This document shows, in pieces, positions 44,824 through 54,827 of a stretch of DNA of 64,000 nucleotides. Where the stretch lies: NCBI GenBank assembly GCA_016721735.1, contig JADKHM010000004.1, positions 248,001 through 312,000 of the forward strand, read 5' to 3'. The notes beneath the pieces are model-generated. The model worked only from the letters and a program-made list of their open reading frames with translations, ran no database searches and had not been told where the DNA came from. The position numbers were made by a program, and so were the translations under genes. The stretch is from Flavobacterium sp. GTDB lineage: Bacteria > Bacteroidota > Bacteroidia > Flavobacteriales > Flavobacteriaceae. Numbering within the stretch: position 1 is the first letter of the stretch; each line of letters starts with the position of its first letter.

Positions 44824-45942
44824 ATGATTACCGTCCAAGAAGTCACTACACCCGCTTTATTGAAAGCCTATGTAACCTTTCCTTTTAGCTTATACCACAA
44901 CCATCCTTACTGGGTTCCGCCGCTGATAAGTGACGAAATGGAAAGCTTCGACGCTTCTAAAAATCCTGCTTTTGAATCAGCAGAAGCCCACTTGTTTCTA
45001 GCGTACAAAGAGCAAAAAATAGTCGGACGAATTGCCGTGATTATTAATTGGAATGAAGTCAATCTGCAACAAAAAAAGAAAGTCCGTTTTGGTTGGTGGG
45101 ACGTCATAGACGACATTGAAGTGACCAAAGCACTTCTAGAAAAAGTCTACGAAATCGGCAGAAAAAATAATCTCGAGTATGTTGAAGGTCCCATTGGTTT
45201 TTCTAATCTTGACAAAGTAGGTGTACTAACGGAAGGATTTGATTTTATTGGTTCGATGATTACTTGGTATAATTATCCTTATTATTCGCAGCATCTAGAA
45301 CAATTGGGTTATGTAAAAGAAAAAGAATACATCGAAAGCAGCTTCTCTTTTGCCAATGTGATTCCAGAAGTTTATGTAAAAGCTCAAGAATTGGTCAAAA
45401 AAAGATACCAACTAACTGCCGTTCGATTTACTAAAACCAAAGATATTTTGCCTTACGTAGACAAAATGTTTGATCTTTTCAATAAGAGTTACGCCAATCT
45501 TACTTCATTTGTCGCCATTACCGACATTCAAAAAGAATACTTCAAGAAAAAGTACGTTCCGTTCATCAATCCAGAATACATCAAATTTGTAATGGATAAA
45601 GACGATAATATGGTCGCCTTTAGTATCGTCATGCCGTCTTTCTCAGAAGCACTTCAAAAAGCCAAAGGCAAACTATTTCCGTTTGGATGGTATCACATGC
45701 TTAACGCCAGAAATCATAGTAAAGAAGTTGCTTTCTATCTCATCGGGATTTTGCCAGAATACCAAAGCAAAGGCGTCACAGCGATTATTTTTGATGAGTA
45801 CTACAAAACATTTAAGGAAAAAGGAATTCTTCGTTGCATTCGAACGCCTGAACTGGAAGAAAATCACGCCATCCATAACTTATGGAAAAACTTCGATTCG
45901 AAAGTGACCAGAAGAAGACGCACCTACCGAAAAGACCTGTAA
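44824..45942 (+). CDS. GNAT-like acyltransferase family protein
   Basis: A 372-residue protein with a large N-terminal region (YHNHPYWVPPLISDEMESF) and GNAT-like sequence at the end (LIGILPEYQSKGVTAIIFDE, a plausible acetyl-CoA loop). This family is often mislabelled GTP cyclohydrolase; the cyclohydrolase zinc motifs are absent. It is probably cytoplasmic. It follows the barrel gene by 2 bases, in one operon. Its substrate is unknown. Confidence 0.78.
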   Translation: MITVQEVTTPALLKAYVTFPFSLYHNHPYWVPPLISDEMESFDASKNPAFESAEAHLFLAYKEQKIVGRIAVIINWNEVNLQQKKKVRFGWWDVIDDIEVTKALLEKVYEIGRKNNLEYVEGPIGFSNLDKVGVLTEGFDFIGSMITWYNYPYYSQHLEQLGYVKEKEYIESSFSFANVIPEVYVKAQELVKKRYQLTAVRFTKTKDILPYVDKMFDLFNKSYANLTSFVAITDIQKEYFKKKYVPFINPEYIKFVMDKDDNMVAFSIVMPSFSEALQKAKGKLFPFGWYHMLNARNHSKEVAFYLIGILPEYQSKGVTAIIFDEYYKTFKEKGILRCIRTPELEENHAIHNLWKNFDSKVTRRRRTYRKDL

Positions 45943-45956
45943 TTATTTCTTACAGG
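45936..45956. other. Hairpin spanning two convergent stop codons
   Basis: CCTGTAA (45936-45942) pairs with TTACAGG (45950-45956) over a 7-base loop. The plus stop (45940-45942) is in the left arm and the minus stop (45943-45945) starts the loop. No T-run is present. Confidence 0.7.
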
Positions 45957-46395
45957 GTACTTCTACTAGCGGCAATGAAGATTCAAATTGAATTCCTTTG
46001 TAGTCTTTAAAAACCACTTTGCCGTCTTGATCTTCCGTAACTGGGCCAAATCCTTCCACATAGTTTTTTCCTTGCTTCAAAAAAACAACTTCACGCACAG
46101 ACAGTGCTCCCTCTGACTGGAAACTATATTTCCCTCTAAGCGTATCGCCACGGAAAGCCCCGACTAAAGTACCTTCGTTATCATCTTTTTCAAAATAATT
46201 GTAGGACAATGTCCCGTACTGAAGTTGATCTCCTTTGATAACCAAAGTCATTGAAACCGTGTCTTTCCCATGAACGCCTTCATAGCACATTTCAGAAAAC
46301 GGATTGACAGGCTTTTCAATTATATAATCTTCTGCAGTCATCTCCTTTTTGCAGGAAATAAATACTAGCAAACCAAAAAAAAGAATTTCCTTCAT
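45943..46395 (-). CDS. Putative lipoprotein, unknown
   Basis: A 150-residue protein from 46395 (MKEILFFGLLVFISCKKE). A lipobox LVFISC gives Cys15 as the lipidation site. The rest is beta-rich (GVHGKDTVSMTLVIKGDQL, LVGAFRGDTLRGKYSF). No family recognised. It converges on the acyltransferase-like gene with no gap between stop codons. The terminator of the upstream alpha-oxoamine synthase lies just before its start. Confidence 0.75.
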   Translation of the reverse strand: MKEILFFGLLVFISCKKEMTAEDYIIEKPVNPFSEMCYEGVHGKDTVSMTLVIKGDQLQYGTLSYNYFEKDDNEGTLVGAFRGDTLRGKYSFQSEGALSVREVVFLKQGKNYVEGFGPVTEDQDGKVVFKDYKGIQFESSLPLVEVPCKK

Positions 46396-46406
46396 AACAG
46401 TTATAT

Positions 46407-46440
46407 TAAAAAAAACCACTTCATTTTTTTGAGTGGTTTT
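46407..46440 (-). terminator. Terminator of the alpha-oxoamine synthase gene
   Basis: On the minus strand AAAACCACT and AGTGGTTTT pair over an A-rich loop followed by a long T-run. Confidence 0.82.
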
Positions 46441-46442
46441 CA

Positions 46443-46470
46443 TTATCAATTATCAATTATTAATTGTCAA
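46443..46470. repeat. Tandem heptads abutting the alpha-oxoamine synthase stop
   Basis: Four heptads (minus strand TTGACAA, TTAATAA, TTGATAA, TTGATAA) end exactly at the stop codon (46471-46473). Same unit as at 9445 and 19776. Confidence 0.85.
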
Positions 46471-47730
46471 TTAACTTACGTCAACTGTAGTTTTCTCAGC
46501 AATTGCTTTATAGGTGCCATTCTCCAATTTCTCGCGAATAGCATTAAAAGCAGTCAACGTTTCATCAATATCTGCCAAAGTGTGTGATGAAGTTGGAATC
46601 ATACGCAATAAGATAATCCCTTTTGGAATTACTGGATAGACTACTATCGATAGAAAAATACCATAATTTTCTCTTAAGTCATTCACCATCACCATTGCTT
46701 CTGGAATACTTCCTTCTAAGTAAACTGGCGTCACACAAGTATTGGTATCTCCAATATTAAAGCCATGCGATTTCAATCCATTTTGCAACGCATTGACATT
46801 CTCCCACAATTTGTCTTTCAACTCAGGGTGGTTGCGTAACAATTCCAATCTTTTCAAGGCACCAAGCGTTTGAATCATCGGCAATGCTTTGGCAAACATC
46901 TGTGAACGCAAATTATATTTCAAGTAATCTATTATATCTTTATCCGCAGCGATGAAGGCACCAATGCTCGCCATCGATTTGGCAAACGTAGAGAAATATA
47001 CATCAATACCATCCTGACAACCTTGCTCCTCGCCCGCTCCCGCGCCTGTTTTTCCTAAAGTTCCAAAACCGTGAGCATCATCTACTAACAGACGGAAATT
47101 ATATTTCTTTTTCAACTCCACAATCTCCTTCAACTTGCCTTGTTGGCCGCGCATTCCGAAAACACCTTCCGTAATAAACAGAATCCCACCACCCGTTTCC
47201 GTTGCCATCTTGGTCGCACGTTGCAGGTTTTTCTCCATGCTTTCCAAATCGTTGTGCTTATAGGTGAAACGTTTCCCCATATGCAAACGAACTCCATCTA
47301 TAATACACGCATGCGCATCCACATCGTAAACAATAATATCGTTTTTGGTCACCAACGCATCAATCGTTGACATGATTCCTTGATACCCAAAATTCAACAA
47401 ATACGCTGATTCTTTCATAACAAAAGCAGCCAATTCTCTTTCCAATTGTTCGTGTACATCGGTGTGACCGCTCATCATACGAGCGCCCATCGGATAGGCC
47501 GCACCATATTGAATTGCAGCCTCAGTATCTGCTTTTCGTACTTCTGGATGATTCGCCAATCCCAAATAATCATTCAAACTCCAGTTCAAAATGTTCTTTC
47601 CTTTAAACTGCATCCTCGGACCCAATTCACCTTCCAGCTTTGGAAATACGTAATAACCTTCGGCTTGTGACGCCCATTTTCCTAATGGACCTTTATTATT
47701 TTGGATTCTTTCAAATAAATCTTTCACCAT
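46471..47730 (-). CDS. PLP-dependent alpha-oxoamine synthase (probable cysteate acyltransferase)
   Basis: A 419-residue fold-type I PLP enzyme from 47730 (MVKDLFERIQNNKGPLG). Features of the alpha-oxoamine synthase family: NWSLNDYLGL, GSGG-like GARMMSGHTDVHEQLE, FGYQGIMSTIDALV, VDDAHGFGTLGKTG and PLP lysine in STFAKSMAS. These enzymes join an acyl-CoA/ACP to an amino acid with decarboxylation. In Bacteroidota this subgroup, rather than classical serine palmitoyltransferase, is the likely cysteate acyltransferase that starts sulfonolipid (capnine) synthesis; that is family-level inference. The next genes downstream are a lipoprotein and a heptad tract. Confidence 0.85.
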   Translation of the reverse strand: MVKDLFERIQNNKGPLGKWASQAEGYYVFPKLEGELGPRMQFKGKNILNWSLNDYLGLANHPEVRKADTEAAIQYGAAYPMGARMMSGHTDVHEQLERELAAFVMKESAYLLNFGYQGIMSTIDALVTKNDIIVYDVDAHACIIDGVRLHMGKRFTYKHNDLESMEKNLQRATKMATETGGGILFITEGVFGMRGQQGKLKEIVELKKKYNFRLLVDDAHGFGTLGKTGAGAGEEQGCQDGIDVYFSTFAKSMASIGAFIAADKDIIDYLKYNLRSQMFAKALPMIQTLGALKRLELLRNHPELKDKLWENVNALQNGLKSHGFNIGDTNTCVTPVYLEGSIPEAMVMVNDLRENYGIFLSIVVYPVIPKGIILLRMIPTSSHTLADIDETLTAFNAIREKLENGTYKAIAEKTTVDVS

Positions 47731-47973
47731 AATATTCAATATAAAATCGGTTTTTTTAGATGGCGCAAAATTAAATATTTCCGACTGATATTACTGCTAT
47801 TATTCTATTTATTTTTAGGAGCCATTTCCCGCTATTCGCTCTATCTTTTTTTCGTGCCTCAAAAAAGGATGCCGCTACTATCGGGGCTAAAAATCACCAC
47901 TAAGAATAAACTCCGTATCTTTGACCACAACATTTGTCAACCCGAACGCAGTAGAGGGAGCTCATCAACTCAA

Positions 47974-47994
47974 AACCGACAACCGACAACCGAC
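47974..47994. repeat. Three tandem AACCGAC heptads upstream of the NYN gene
   Basis: AACCGAC is repeated three times, directly followed by related AACTTAC and AACATAC units, ending about 20 bases before the ATG. It is a second kind of heptad repeat in the window. Confidence 0.75.
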
Positions 47995-48017
47995 AACTTA
48001 CAACATACAACACAACT

Positions 48018-48806
48018 ATGTCACAAAACACCAAAGAACTTAAAATAGCCGTCTTGATCGACGCAGATAATGTTCCTTACAGCAATGTCAAAGGAATGAT
48101 GGAAGAAATTGCCAAATTTGGAATTCCAACCACCAAACGAATTTATGCCGACTGGACCAAACCCAACGCAGGAGGATGGAAAAGCGTATTACTTGAACAT
48201 GCCATCACGCCAATTCAGCAATATAGTTATACGGTTGGAAAGAACTCCTCCGACTCCGCAATGATTATCGACGCCATGGATTTGCTTTACTCAGGCAAAG
48301 TAGATGGATTCTGCATCGTGTCCAGCGATAGCGATTTCACGCGCTTGGCCATTCGTTTACGAGAATCAGGAATGAAAGTTATTGGACTCGGAGAAAAGAA
48401 AACGCCAAATTCATTCATTGTAGCCTGCGATCGATTTATTTATATCGAAGTATTGGAAGGCGCGAAACCTAAAAAACTTCCCAAACCGAACACCAACAAC
48501 ACGCCAAGCGACAACAGAAAACCAATCGAGAAACCAGCAGAAAAAGCCTTAAACAAAATTGACCTTCAAACCATCGAACTTATTGAAGCGACCATTGAAG
48601 CTATTGGCGATGACGACGGCTGGGCGTTCTTAGGTGATGTTGGAAACCTCATCGTAAAGAAAAAACCAGAATTCGATCCGCGTAATTACGGTTTTAATAA
48701 ACTAACACCGATGCTCAAGTCGCTTACTGATATTCTCGAAATCGACGAGCGAGACTCAGACAAGAAAGGAATCAAACATGTCTTTGTCCGATTAAGATTT
48801 AGCTAA
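48018..48806 (+). CDS. NYN-domain / OST-HTH protein
   Basis: A 262-residue protein. Residues about 5-145 form a NYN/PIN-like nuclease domain with conserved acidic residues (LIDADNVPYSN, SSDSAMIIDAMD, IVSSDSDFTRLA). The C-terminal part (about 180-262) resembles an OST-HTH/LOTUS domain (GWAFLGDVGNLIVKKKPEFD, NYGFNKLTPMLKSL) that binds RNA. It probably acts as an RNA-processing or -decay factor. It stands alone and ends at a bidirectional terminator. Confidence 0.88.
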   Translation: MSQNTKELKIAVLIDADNVPYSNVKGMMEEIAKFGIPTTKRIYADWTKPNAGGWKSVLLEHAITPIQQYSYTVGKNSSDSAMIIDAMDLLYSGKVDGFCIVSSDSDFTRLAIRLRESGMKVIGLGEKKTPNSFIVACDRFIYIEVLEGAKPKKLPKPNTNNTPSDNRKPIEKPAEKALNKIDLQTIELIEATIEAIGDDDGWAFLGDVGNLIVKKKPEFDPRNYGFNKLTPMLKSLTDILEIDERDSDKKGIKHVFVRLRFS

Positions 48807-48807
48807 A

Positions 48808-48840
48808 TAAAAAAAGCCTCTTCAAATGAAGAGGCTTTTT
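48808..48840. terminator. Bidirectional terminator between NYN gene and giant protein B
   Basis: AAAAAGCCTCTTC-AAAT-GAAGAGGCTTTTT, perfect. A nearly identical hairpin follows giant gene C at 54775. Confidence 0.9.
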
Positions 48841-48858
48841 CGTACTAATTAAGTTTTA

Positions 48859-49443
48859 TTATTGTGGGAAATTTGCAAATACGGAATTTTCCAAGTTAGG
48901 GAAGAAAATATCTGTATCTGAATTATCTACCGAACCATCTCCATTAATATCTGTAGCTAATGGTCCAAAATTAGAAATCGAAACATCTTCTAATAATACA
49001 TCTGAATCTGTATTATCAATGGTGTAGTCTTGATTCAAATCTCCAGAGTAGAATGCCCAAACACCAGCTTCTACTTCGATCATATTATCACCATATGCCT
49101 GTGAAGCACTGCTAGAAAAGTCATAACTTAATGGTGTCGTACCTATCGATTGCGGAGAAGCAGTCCATGTTTGAACTAAACTAACGCCACGTACTGCAAT
49201 ATAATAAGAACCAGATGGTGCTGTCGCAAAGGTTGCTGATAGCGTTCCATCGGCATGCAAGGTTGCAGTCGTGCTATCTACAAGACTGTAATCAATAGCG
49301 TCATGCAATTCGATGGTCAAATCTTCCACGTCAGTTGGACTTATTGATGAAGGGAAGTTTAGATCTTGATTTAATTTTACAGAACGCATCGTAGAAGCGG
49401 TATCATAGTAACCTTGCACAAACAAGGTCAAATTCACCACTTT
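48859..49443 (-). other. Shared C-terminal module of giant protein B
   Basis: About 194 residues from VNLTLFVQGYYDTASTMRSV to the stop. A beta-rich part with LTIELHD is followed by SGDLNQDYTIDNTDSDVLL and TDINGDGSVDNSDTDIFF, both fitting D-x-N-x-D-x-x-x-D calcium loops of dockerin/EF-hand type. About three quarters of positions match the module of giant protein C by eye. Confidence 0.85.
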
Positions 49444-49457
49444 TCCAGTAACGCAAT

Positions 49458-51690
49458 TGTTAGTCAGTTCCGCATTGGTATCATCGCAATCCGCACCTAA
49501 AGAAACCAGCACATATCCTGTTGGAGCGATTGTTCCGTAGCAAACAAGAGTAGTTGATACACCGCCGCTATATCCATCATTGTCAGCATCAATATCTAAG
49601 AAATCTGTTCTATAAGTTATCGGGTTACTGTCGTCGCAGTCATCAGGACCTAATTGTGTTACTGTCGTTCCAATTGGTAAATTAGCACCATAACAAGTCA
49701 TTGTTCCAGTTCCAACGGTAAAGGTATCACCATCTGCATCAGTGTATAATGTTGCACTTCTATAAATATCACGATCTAAATCATTACAATCATGGTCAAC
49801 AGACTGTGTTAACGTAGTTCCTGGAGGTAAAGTCGCACCATAGCAAACTGTACTTCCTGTTCCAACAGTGTAAGTGTCGCCATCAAGATCAGTATAAAGT
49901 GTCTCACTTCTATAAACATCACGATCTATATCATCACAATCTTCATCAACCGTTGATGTCAATGCAGTACCTGCTGGCAAAACGGCACCGTAACAAACTA
50001 CACTTCCTGTTCCTACAGTGTAAGTATCACCGTCAACATCAGTATACAAATGTTGCACTTCTGTAAATTAACGCATTGGTATCATCGCAATCAGATCCTA
50101 AAGTTGTTGCTGATGTTCCAAGTGGAATAGTAGCTCCAACACAAATTCCAATGATGGCGCCATCATCATGTCCATCTCCGTCTAGGTCTGTATACAAATT
50201 AGCAGAAGTAAAAATTGATGCGTTTGTGTCATCACAATCTTCTGTTGGAGATGCAGTAAGCGTAGTCCCTACAGGTAAAGTGTCACCATAACAAACTGTA
50301 GTTCCTGCACCAACGGTGTATGTATCTCCATCAACATCAGTATGTACAGTTGCACTTCGGTAAACCAAGAAATCTGCGTCATCACAATCTTCCGTTTGAG
50401 AAGGAGTTAGAGTTTTACCGAATGGCAAAAAACCTCCCAACATACTACACTTCCAGCTCCGACTGTATAACCATCCAAATCGAAGTCTGTAAACAAAATA
50501 TCACTGCGATAAACTGCGCCACTAAAATCATCACAATCTTCTGTTTGAGAAGGTACTAATGCGGTTCCAGCTGGTAGATCGGCACCATAACAAACAACGC
50601 TTCCGGATCCAACAGTATAAGAATCTCCATCCTCATCGGTAAACAAAGTAGCACTTCTATAAATCAAAGCATCGGTGTCATCACAATCTGAACCTAAAGT
50701 CGTAAGTGCCGTTCCCGGAGGAAGAGTAGCACCATAGCACAACGGTCCTGGTACAAATCCATCGTCGTGACCATCACCATCTAAATCACCATACAATGCT
50801 GTGCTTCTAAATATCGAATCATTGTCATCATCACAATCGGTTCCGTCTAGAGAATATCCAGTTGGCGGTGTCGCGCTGTTTTCTCCACAAACTAACAGTG
50901 GCGTTCCAGCTCCGTAGGTATCTCCATCAAGATCTTCGTAAAACGAGAATAAATTAAATTTCGTAGCATCGTTGTCATCACAATCAGTATTATTTGTTGA
51001 ATAACCAGTTGGAGGTAAACTTGCATTCTCAGTACACAACATTTCCGATGTAGTGCTACCGTAAGTATCTCCGTCTGCATCTACATAATATACGTAAGTA
51101 ATCGTTTTTAATGGGTTAGCATCGTCGCAATCATTACTGCTTAATGAAAAACCGGTAGGTGGCGACATGTCATCGACTGCACAGGCCGCTCCCGTTAGAT
51201 TACTTCCGAAAGTATCTTCATCTGCATCAACAAAGAAAGAAAAGGTATTGAATTTTAAAATATTAGTATCATCACAGTCCGTATTACTTAAAGAAAAGCC
51301 GGTTGGTGGTGTCACATCACTAATCGCGCAAGCTTGCACTAATGAACCTGCTCCATAAGTATCGCCGTCAGCATCAACATAGAAAGGATAAGTAATTGTT
51401 TTTCTTGAATCAGTATCATCACAATCACTATTATCTAAAGAATATCCTGTTGGAGGAGAAAATGCATCAGCCGCACAAACGTCCACTAAACTTCCAAAAC
51501 CAAAAGTATCACCATCTGCGTCTGCATAAAAAGAGAATTTTTCGTGTGAGAAAGGATCATTATCATCGCAGTCAGTACTATCTGTAACACTACCACTCGG
51601 CGGTAAACCACTGCCGTCGCAACTGGTTACTGGCGCGGCAAGATTTCCATAAGTATCTCCATCTGCATCGGTATAGAAAGTGCCCTGCGT
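49458..51690 (-). repeat. Array of about 15 MopE-type metal-binding repeats
   Basis: Units of about 40-50 residues carry YxDxDGDxYTVGxG, then CYG or Pro-rich PPTGYS, then DCDD. Fifteen DCDD/DCND cores are visible. The pattern is that of the putative metal-binding (copper, MopE) motif. DNA units are highly similar, which can promote slippage. Confidence 0.85.
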
Positions 51691-54652
51691 TTACTGGTTA
51701 CAATAACAGTCAAAGTTTCAAAAATATCAGCAACGCAAGTTGGACTAGAACCAACATTAGAACTAACTCCTACCAATTGATAATTTATATTTCTAATATT
51801 GTCAGTCGGAACTGGCAGGCTTACGCTATTGCCAGAAGTAGTAACAATCGTTTGCAATAGTGGAGGAACAATACCATCGGCAATAATATACTGAAACTCA
51901 TAAGGTGGTAAACCATTCGCGCCTGTGAAAGTGACAGAAGCTGTGCTATTTTGACAAACTGAACTCGAACCTGAAATGGTAGCGGTTGGTATTCCAAATA
52001 CAGTAATTGTACCTGAGCTAGAACTAGTTACACTAGGTGCTGTACCGCAAGTTCCTGCATAACTAACTACACAATAATAACTTGTAGCGCCCACTGTAGT
52101 CGTTGGAGGAGAAAATGATGATGCTGTCGCTCCTGAAATCAAATCTGCTCCAGGATTGCGATACCATTGATATGCCAGATTACTACCTGCTGCGAGCACA
52201 GTTAAAGGACTTGAAGAAGAATCTTTACATGCATCTTGAGTCGTCAGGTTGGCTGTTCAAAATAATGGGTCGACCTATTCTTAAATCATTAAAGAAAACG
52301 TCTTTGTCAGAACCGCCGCCAGCATTGCTATTAAAAAATTCTATTTGAGCAGGCACTTGACCTCCAACTGCTGTCGCGAATGTTCTTCCTGTTAAGACTG
52401 TTGTTACTCCAGATCTTGTAATTGAAATACTGTAGGTATTAGCCGCTGTATAGGCAAAAGTTATATTGCTCAAACCTGTAGTTGTCAAATTTACTCCAGT
52501 ATTGGTTGTAGCATCATCAGCAATAAAATACTGCGTATCTCCACCAGTAAAGCGGAATTCAGACAAGATATTGTTACTTGAATTTCTCAATCGAAATCCT
52601 ACTTTTTTCCCGCATCGACATCCTCCGTTGTCAAAGGCAAAACTTAACGTATTTCCAATTTCTAAAGGACCTGCAAATGGACGAATCGCTGAAGTCAATC
52701 CTCCAGAATTAGCATAAATTCCCCAAGCTTGTCCTATATCGGATCCACCTGTAAAAGTTCCGCCACTTCCGCCACTTACTAATAAAGACCATGGACCAAA
52801 ACCTTGACCGCCATTTCCTCCAGTAGTGATTCCGTAAGTTGCGGTATCAGATGGGATTCCAGTAATACTTACCGCACCTGAAACATCACTTGTTATAGAA
52901 GTTGGAGCACACAAACCTCCAACTACGCAATAATAATATAAAGTAGTTCCACCTGCATATACTGGCGTATAAGAAGCTGAAGAAGCACCACTTAGTAATG
53001 TTCCTCCTGAATTACTTGGTGTTGTATTGCTATACCATTGGTACGTTAAAGAAGCGCCATCCGCCACTACCGATAATGCTGAAGCTGACGTGCCCAAACA
53101 AACCGACTGAGCACTAGTAGCGGGTTGTGTCATAATTGAAGTACTCACCCCAACTGACACTACTAATGAACTAGGCAAACTATCACCACTTGAATTTCTA
53201 GCAACAACAGAAATAGTTCCTCCTGGGTTGGTAACAGTTACATCAATACTATTAGTAGTACTTGTCCCCGTCCAACCACTAGGCAAAGTCCATTCGTAAC
53301 TTGTTGCGTTTATATCATTGATTACACTATAAGTTTGTGTAGCACCATTGCAAAGTGCAGTGGCACCCGAAATAGCACTTGGTTGTCCCGGAGCTAAAGT
53401 TGGTGCTGTATAAACCAAATTAATTGTATTTCCACCGGATAAAGTCACTGCAAATGTTCCTGTAAAAGAAGCAAAAGATGACGTATTAATTGTAAAATTA
53501 CTTGTATTAAATCCTGAAACACTGCTACCAGACGCAATTGGCCAAGTATAATTGTTAGCTGGATTGAAATTAGCCACCGACAAAGACACTAAGTTTAGCG
53601 TAATTGGCGAAGCAGAGCAGGTTAATACTCCAGTTGAAGTTATTCGATCCCAACCACTTGCAGCACCAGAAGTTCCTGTTGCATCATTCATTTCAATTTG
53701 GTAGGAAGAACTGCCATTAAAAGTAAATGCACCGGTCGTCAGCGTAGCTGTCGTACTTGCTGTACCTCCAGGAGAAACGGCACCAGAAAGGGAAACAGTA
53801 CCTCCAATTGTTCCACTGCCCGCAAGTGTAGCTCCATTTCCAGCGGATACAGACACAGCGCTAGAGGCTGCAGTTGTTCCGTTTACGAATAATGTTCCTG
53901 CATGCACGAATACAGCTCCCGAATAACCTCCAGAACTATTACCTGTCAATGTTACTCGTGTATTGGCTTGATTCGCATCAACATTGTCTCTACCTATAAT
54001 TAGAGACTTGTTTCCTGATAAGGTATTTATTGAGATTGAACTGGCAGTATTGGTATTGGCAACACGCAAACCAGTAATATTTCCACCTGTTCCTAAATTT
54101 CCATTAAATGTAAAACCACCAGTACCTCTGGCAGTAATCCATGAAGTCCTTGCTCCTCCATCATTAAAATTAATCGGAAAGTTAATGGTCTGATTGGCCG
54201 AAGCATCACTCAACACCCAACTTTGCTGACCTCCAAAATCAAATAAATTGACCGAGCCAGAACCAGTTAAATTATAGGCGACACTCCCATTAAAAAAGAG
54301 ACGCCATTGGCTCATGCCACTCACGTTATTAACGCAGTTGGTTGCGTTACCGCCACCTGTAAATTGCAACTGTCCATAGCCTGTACCACTAGACCAGTTG
54401 CCTCCGTTACTCCAGTTTCCAGCACCGGTCCAGTTGGTAAAATTCTGAGCCTGTGCCGAAAAAGCAACGGACAATAAGCAAATTAAAAATAGAATTTTCT
54501 TCATAATAATTAAGTTTAATTTTATGTTAATGACAAAAATGTATACTTCGACGCCCCTATTGGTATCAAGCACGCATTCTATCAAGTGTTTTGACATTAT
54601 AAACTTAAAGATTTTTTAACACTACGAAAAACTATGATTCTGATTTTGATTT

Positions 54653-54668
54653 ACGAAAACGTTTTCGT
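54653..54668. promoter_or_regulatory. Perfect 16-bp palindrome, LacI-type operator candidate
   Basis: ACGAAAACGTTTTCGT is its own reverse complement, with the central CG typical of LacI/GalR-family operators. It lies 149 bases upstream of giant gene B and in the downstream flank of giant gene C. No LacI-family gene is in the window. Confidence 0.5.
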
Positions 54669-54774
54669 GTTGATAAATAGTTATTTTTCAGAATGATAAC
54701 TTTAATATTAATATTATTTGTAAGGGAAATTGTATAAAAATCAAAGCACCGTGAAATAGATCCCTTATATATAT

Positions 54775-54808
54775 GAAAAAAGCCTCTTCTTGGAAGAGGC
54801 TTTTTTTA
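54775..54808. terminator. Terminator of giant gene C
   Basis: AAAAAAGCCTCTTC-TTG-GAAGAGGCTTTTTTT. Its arms are almost the same as those of the hairpin at 48808, which follows giant gene B. Confidence 0.9.
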
Positions 54809-54827
54809 TTCTAGATATAAATCTTAA

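Larger units (their letters stand above)
48859..54504 (-). pseudogene. Giant secreted repeat protein B (autotransporter-like strands, MopE repeats, dockerin-like end), frameshifted
   Basis: Start at 54504 (MKKILFLICLLSVAFSAQ, signal peptide to AQAQ). Intact pieces: 52225-54504 (autotransporter-type beta-strand repeats and Ig-like regions), 51627-52199 (Ig-like), 50407-51690 and 50039-50443 (metal-binding repeats) and 48859-50058 (the last repeats and shared C-terminal module). Single-base breaks are near 52243, 51688, 50440 and 50052; the last is T3 for T2 in a repeated motif. Corrected length would be about 1880 residues. Ends FPNLENSVFANFPQ, with no T9SS type A or B signal. The operator-like palindrome at 54653 lies upstream. 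Likely extracellular and calcium/metal-binding; function unknown. Confidence 0.85.
54505..54827. other. Intergenic region between giant genes B and C
   Basis: About 320 bases with the palindrome at 54653 and the terminator at 54775. Nothing else is supported. Confidence 0.5.

Noticed and set aside
44824..45942. GTP cyclohydrolase label often given to this family
   Set aside because: No zinc-binding CEHH or similar motif is present; the real cyclohydrolase I is at 12599-13270.
49458..51690. Regular repeats that could be mistaken for a CRISPR array
   Set aside because: The periodicity is of coding units of about 120-160 bases with variable sequence, in frame with DCDD motifs, not short direct repeats with unique spacers.
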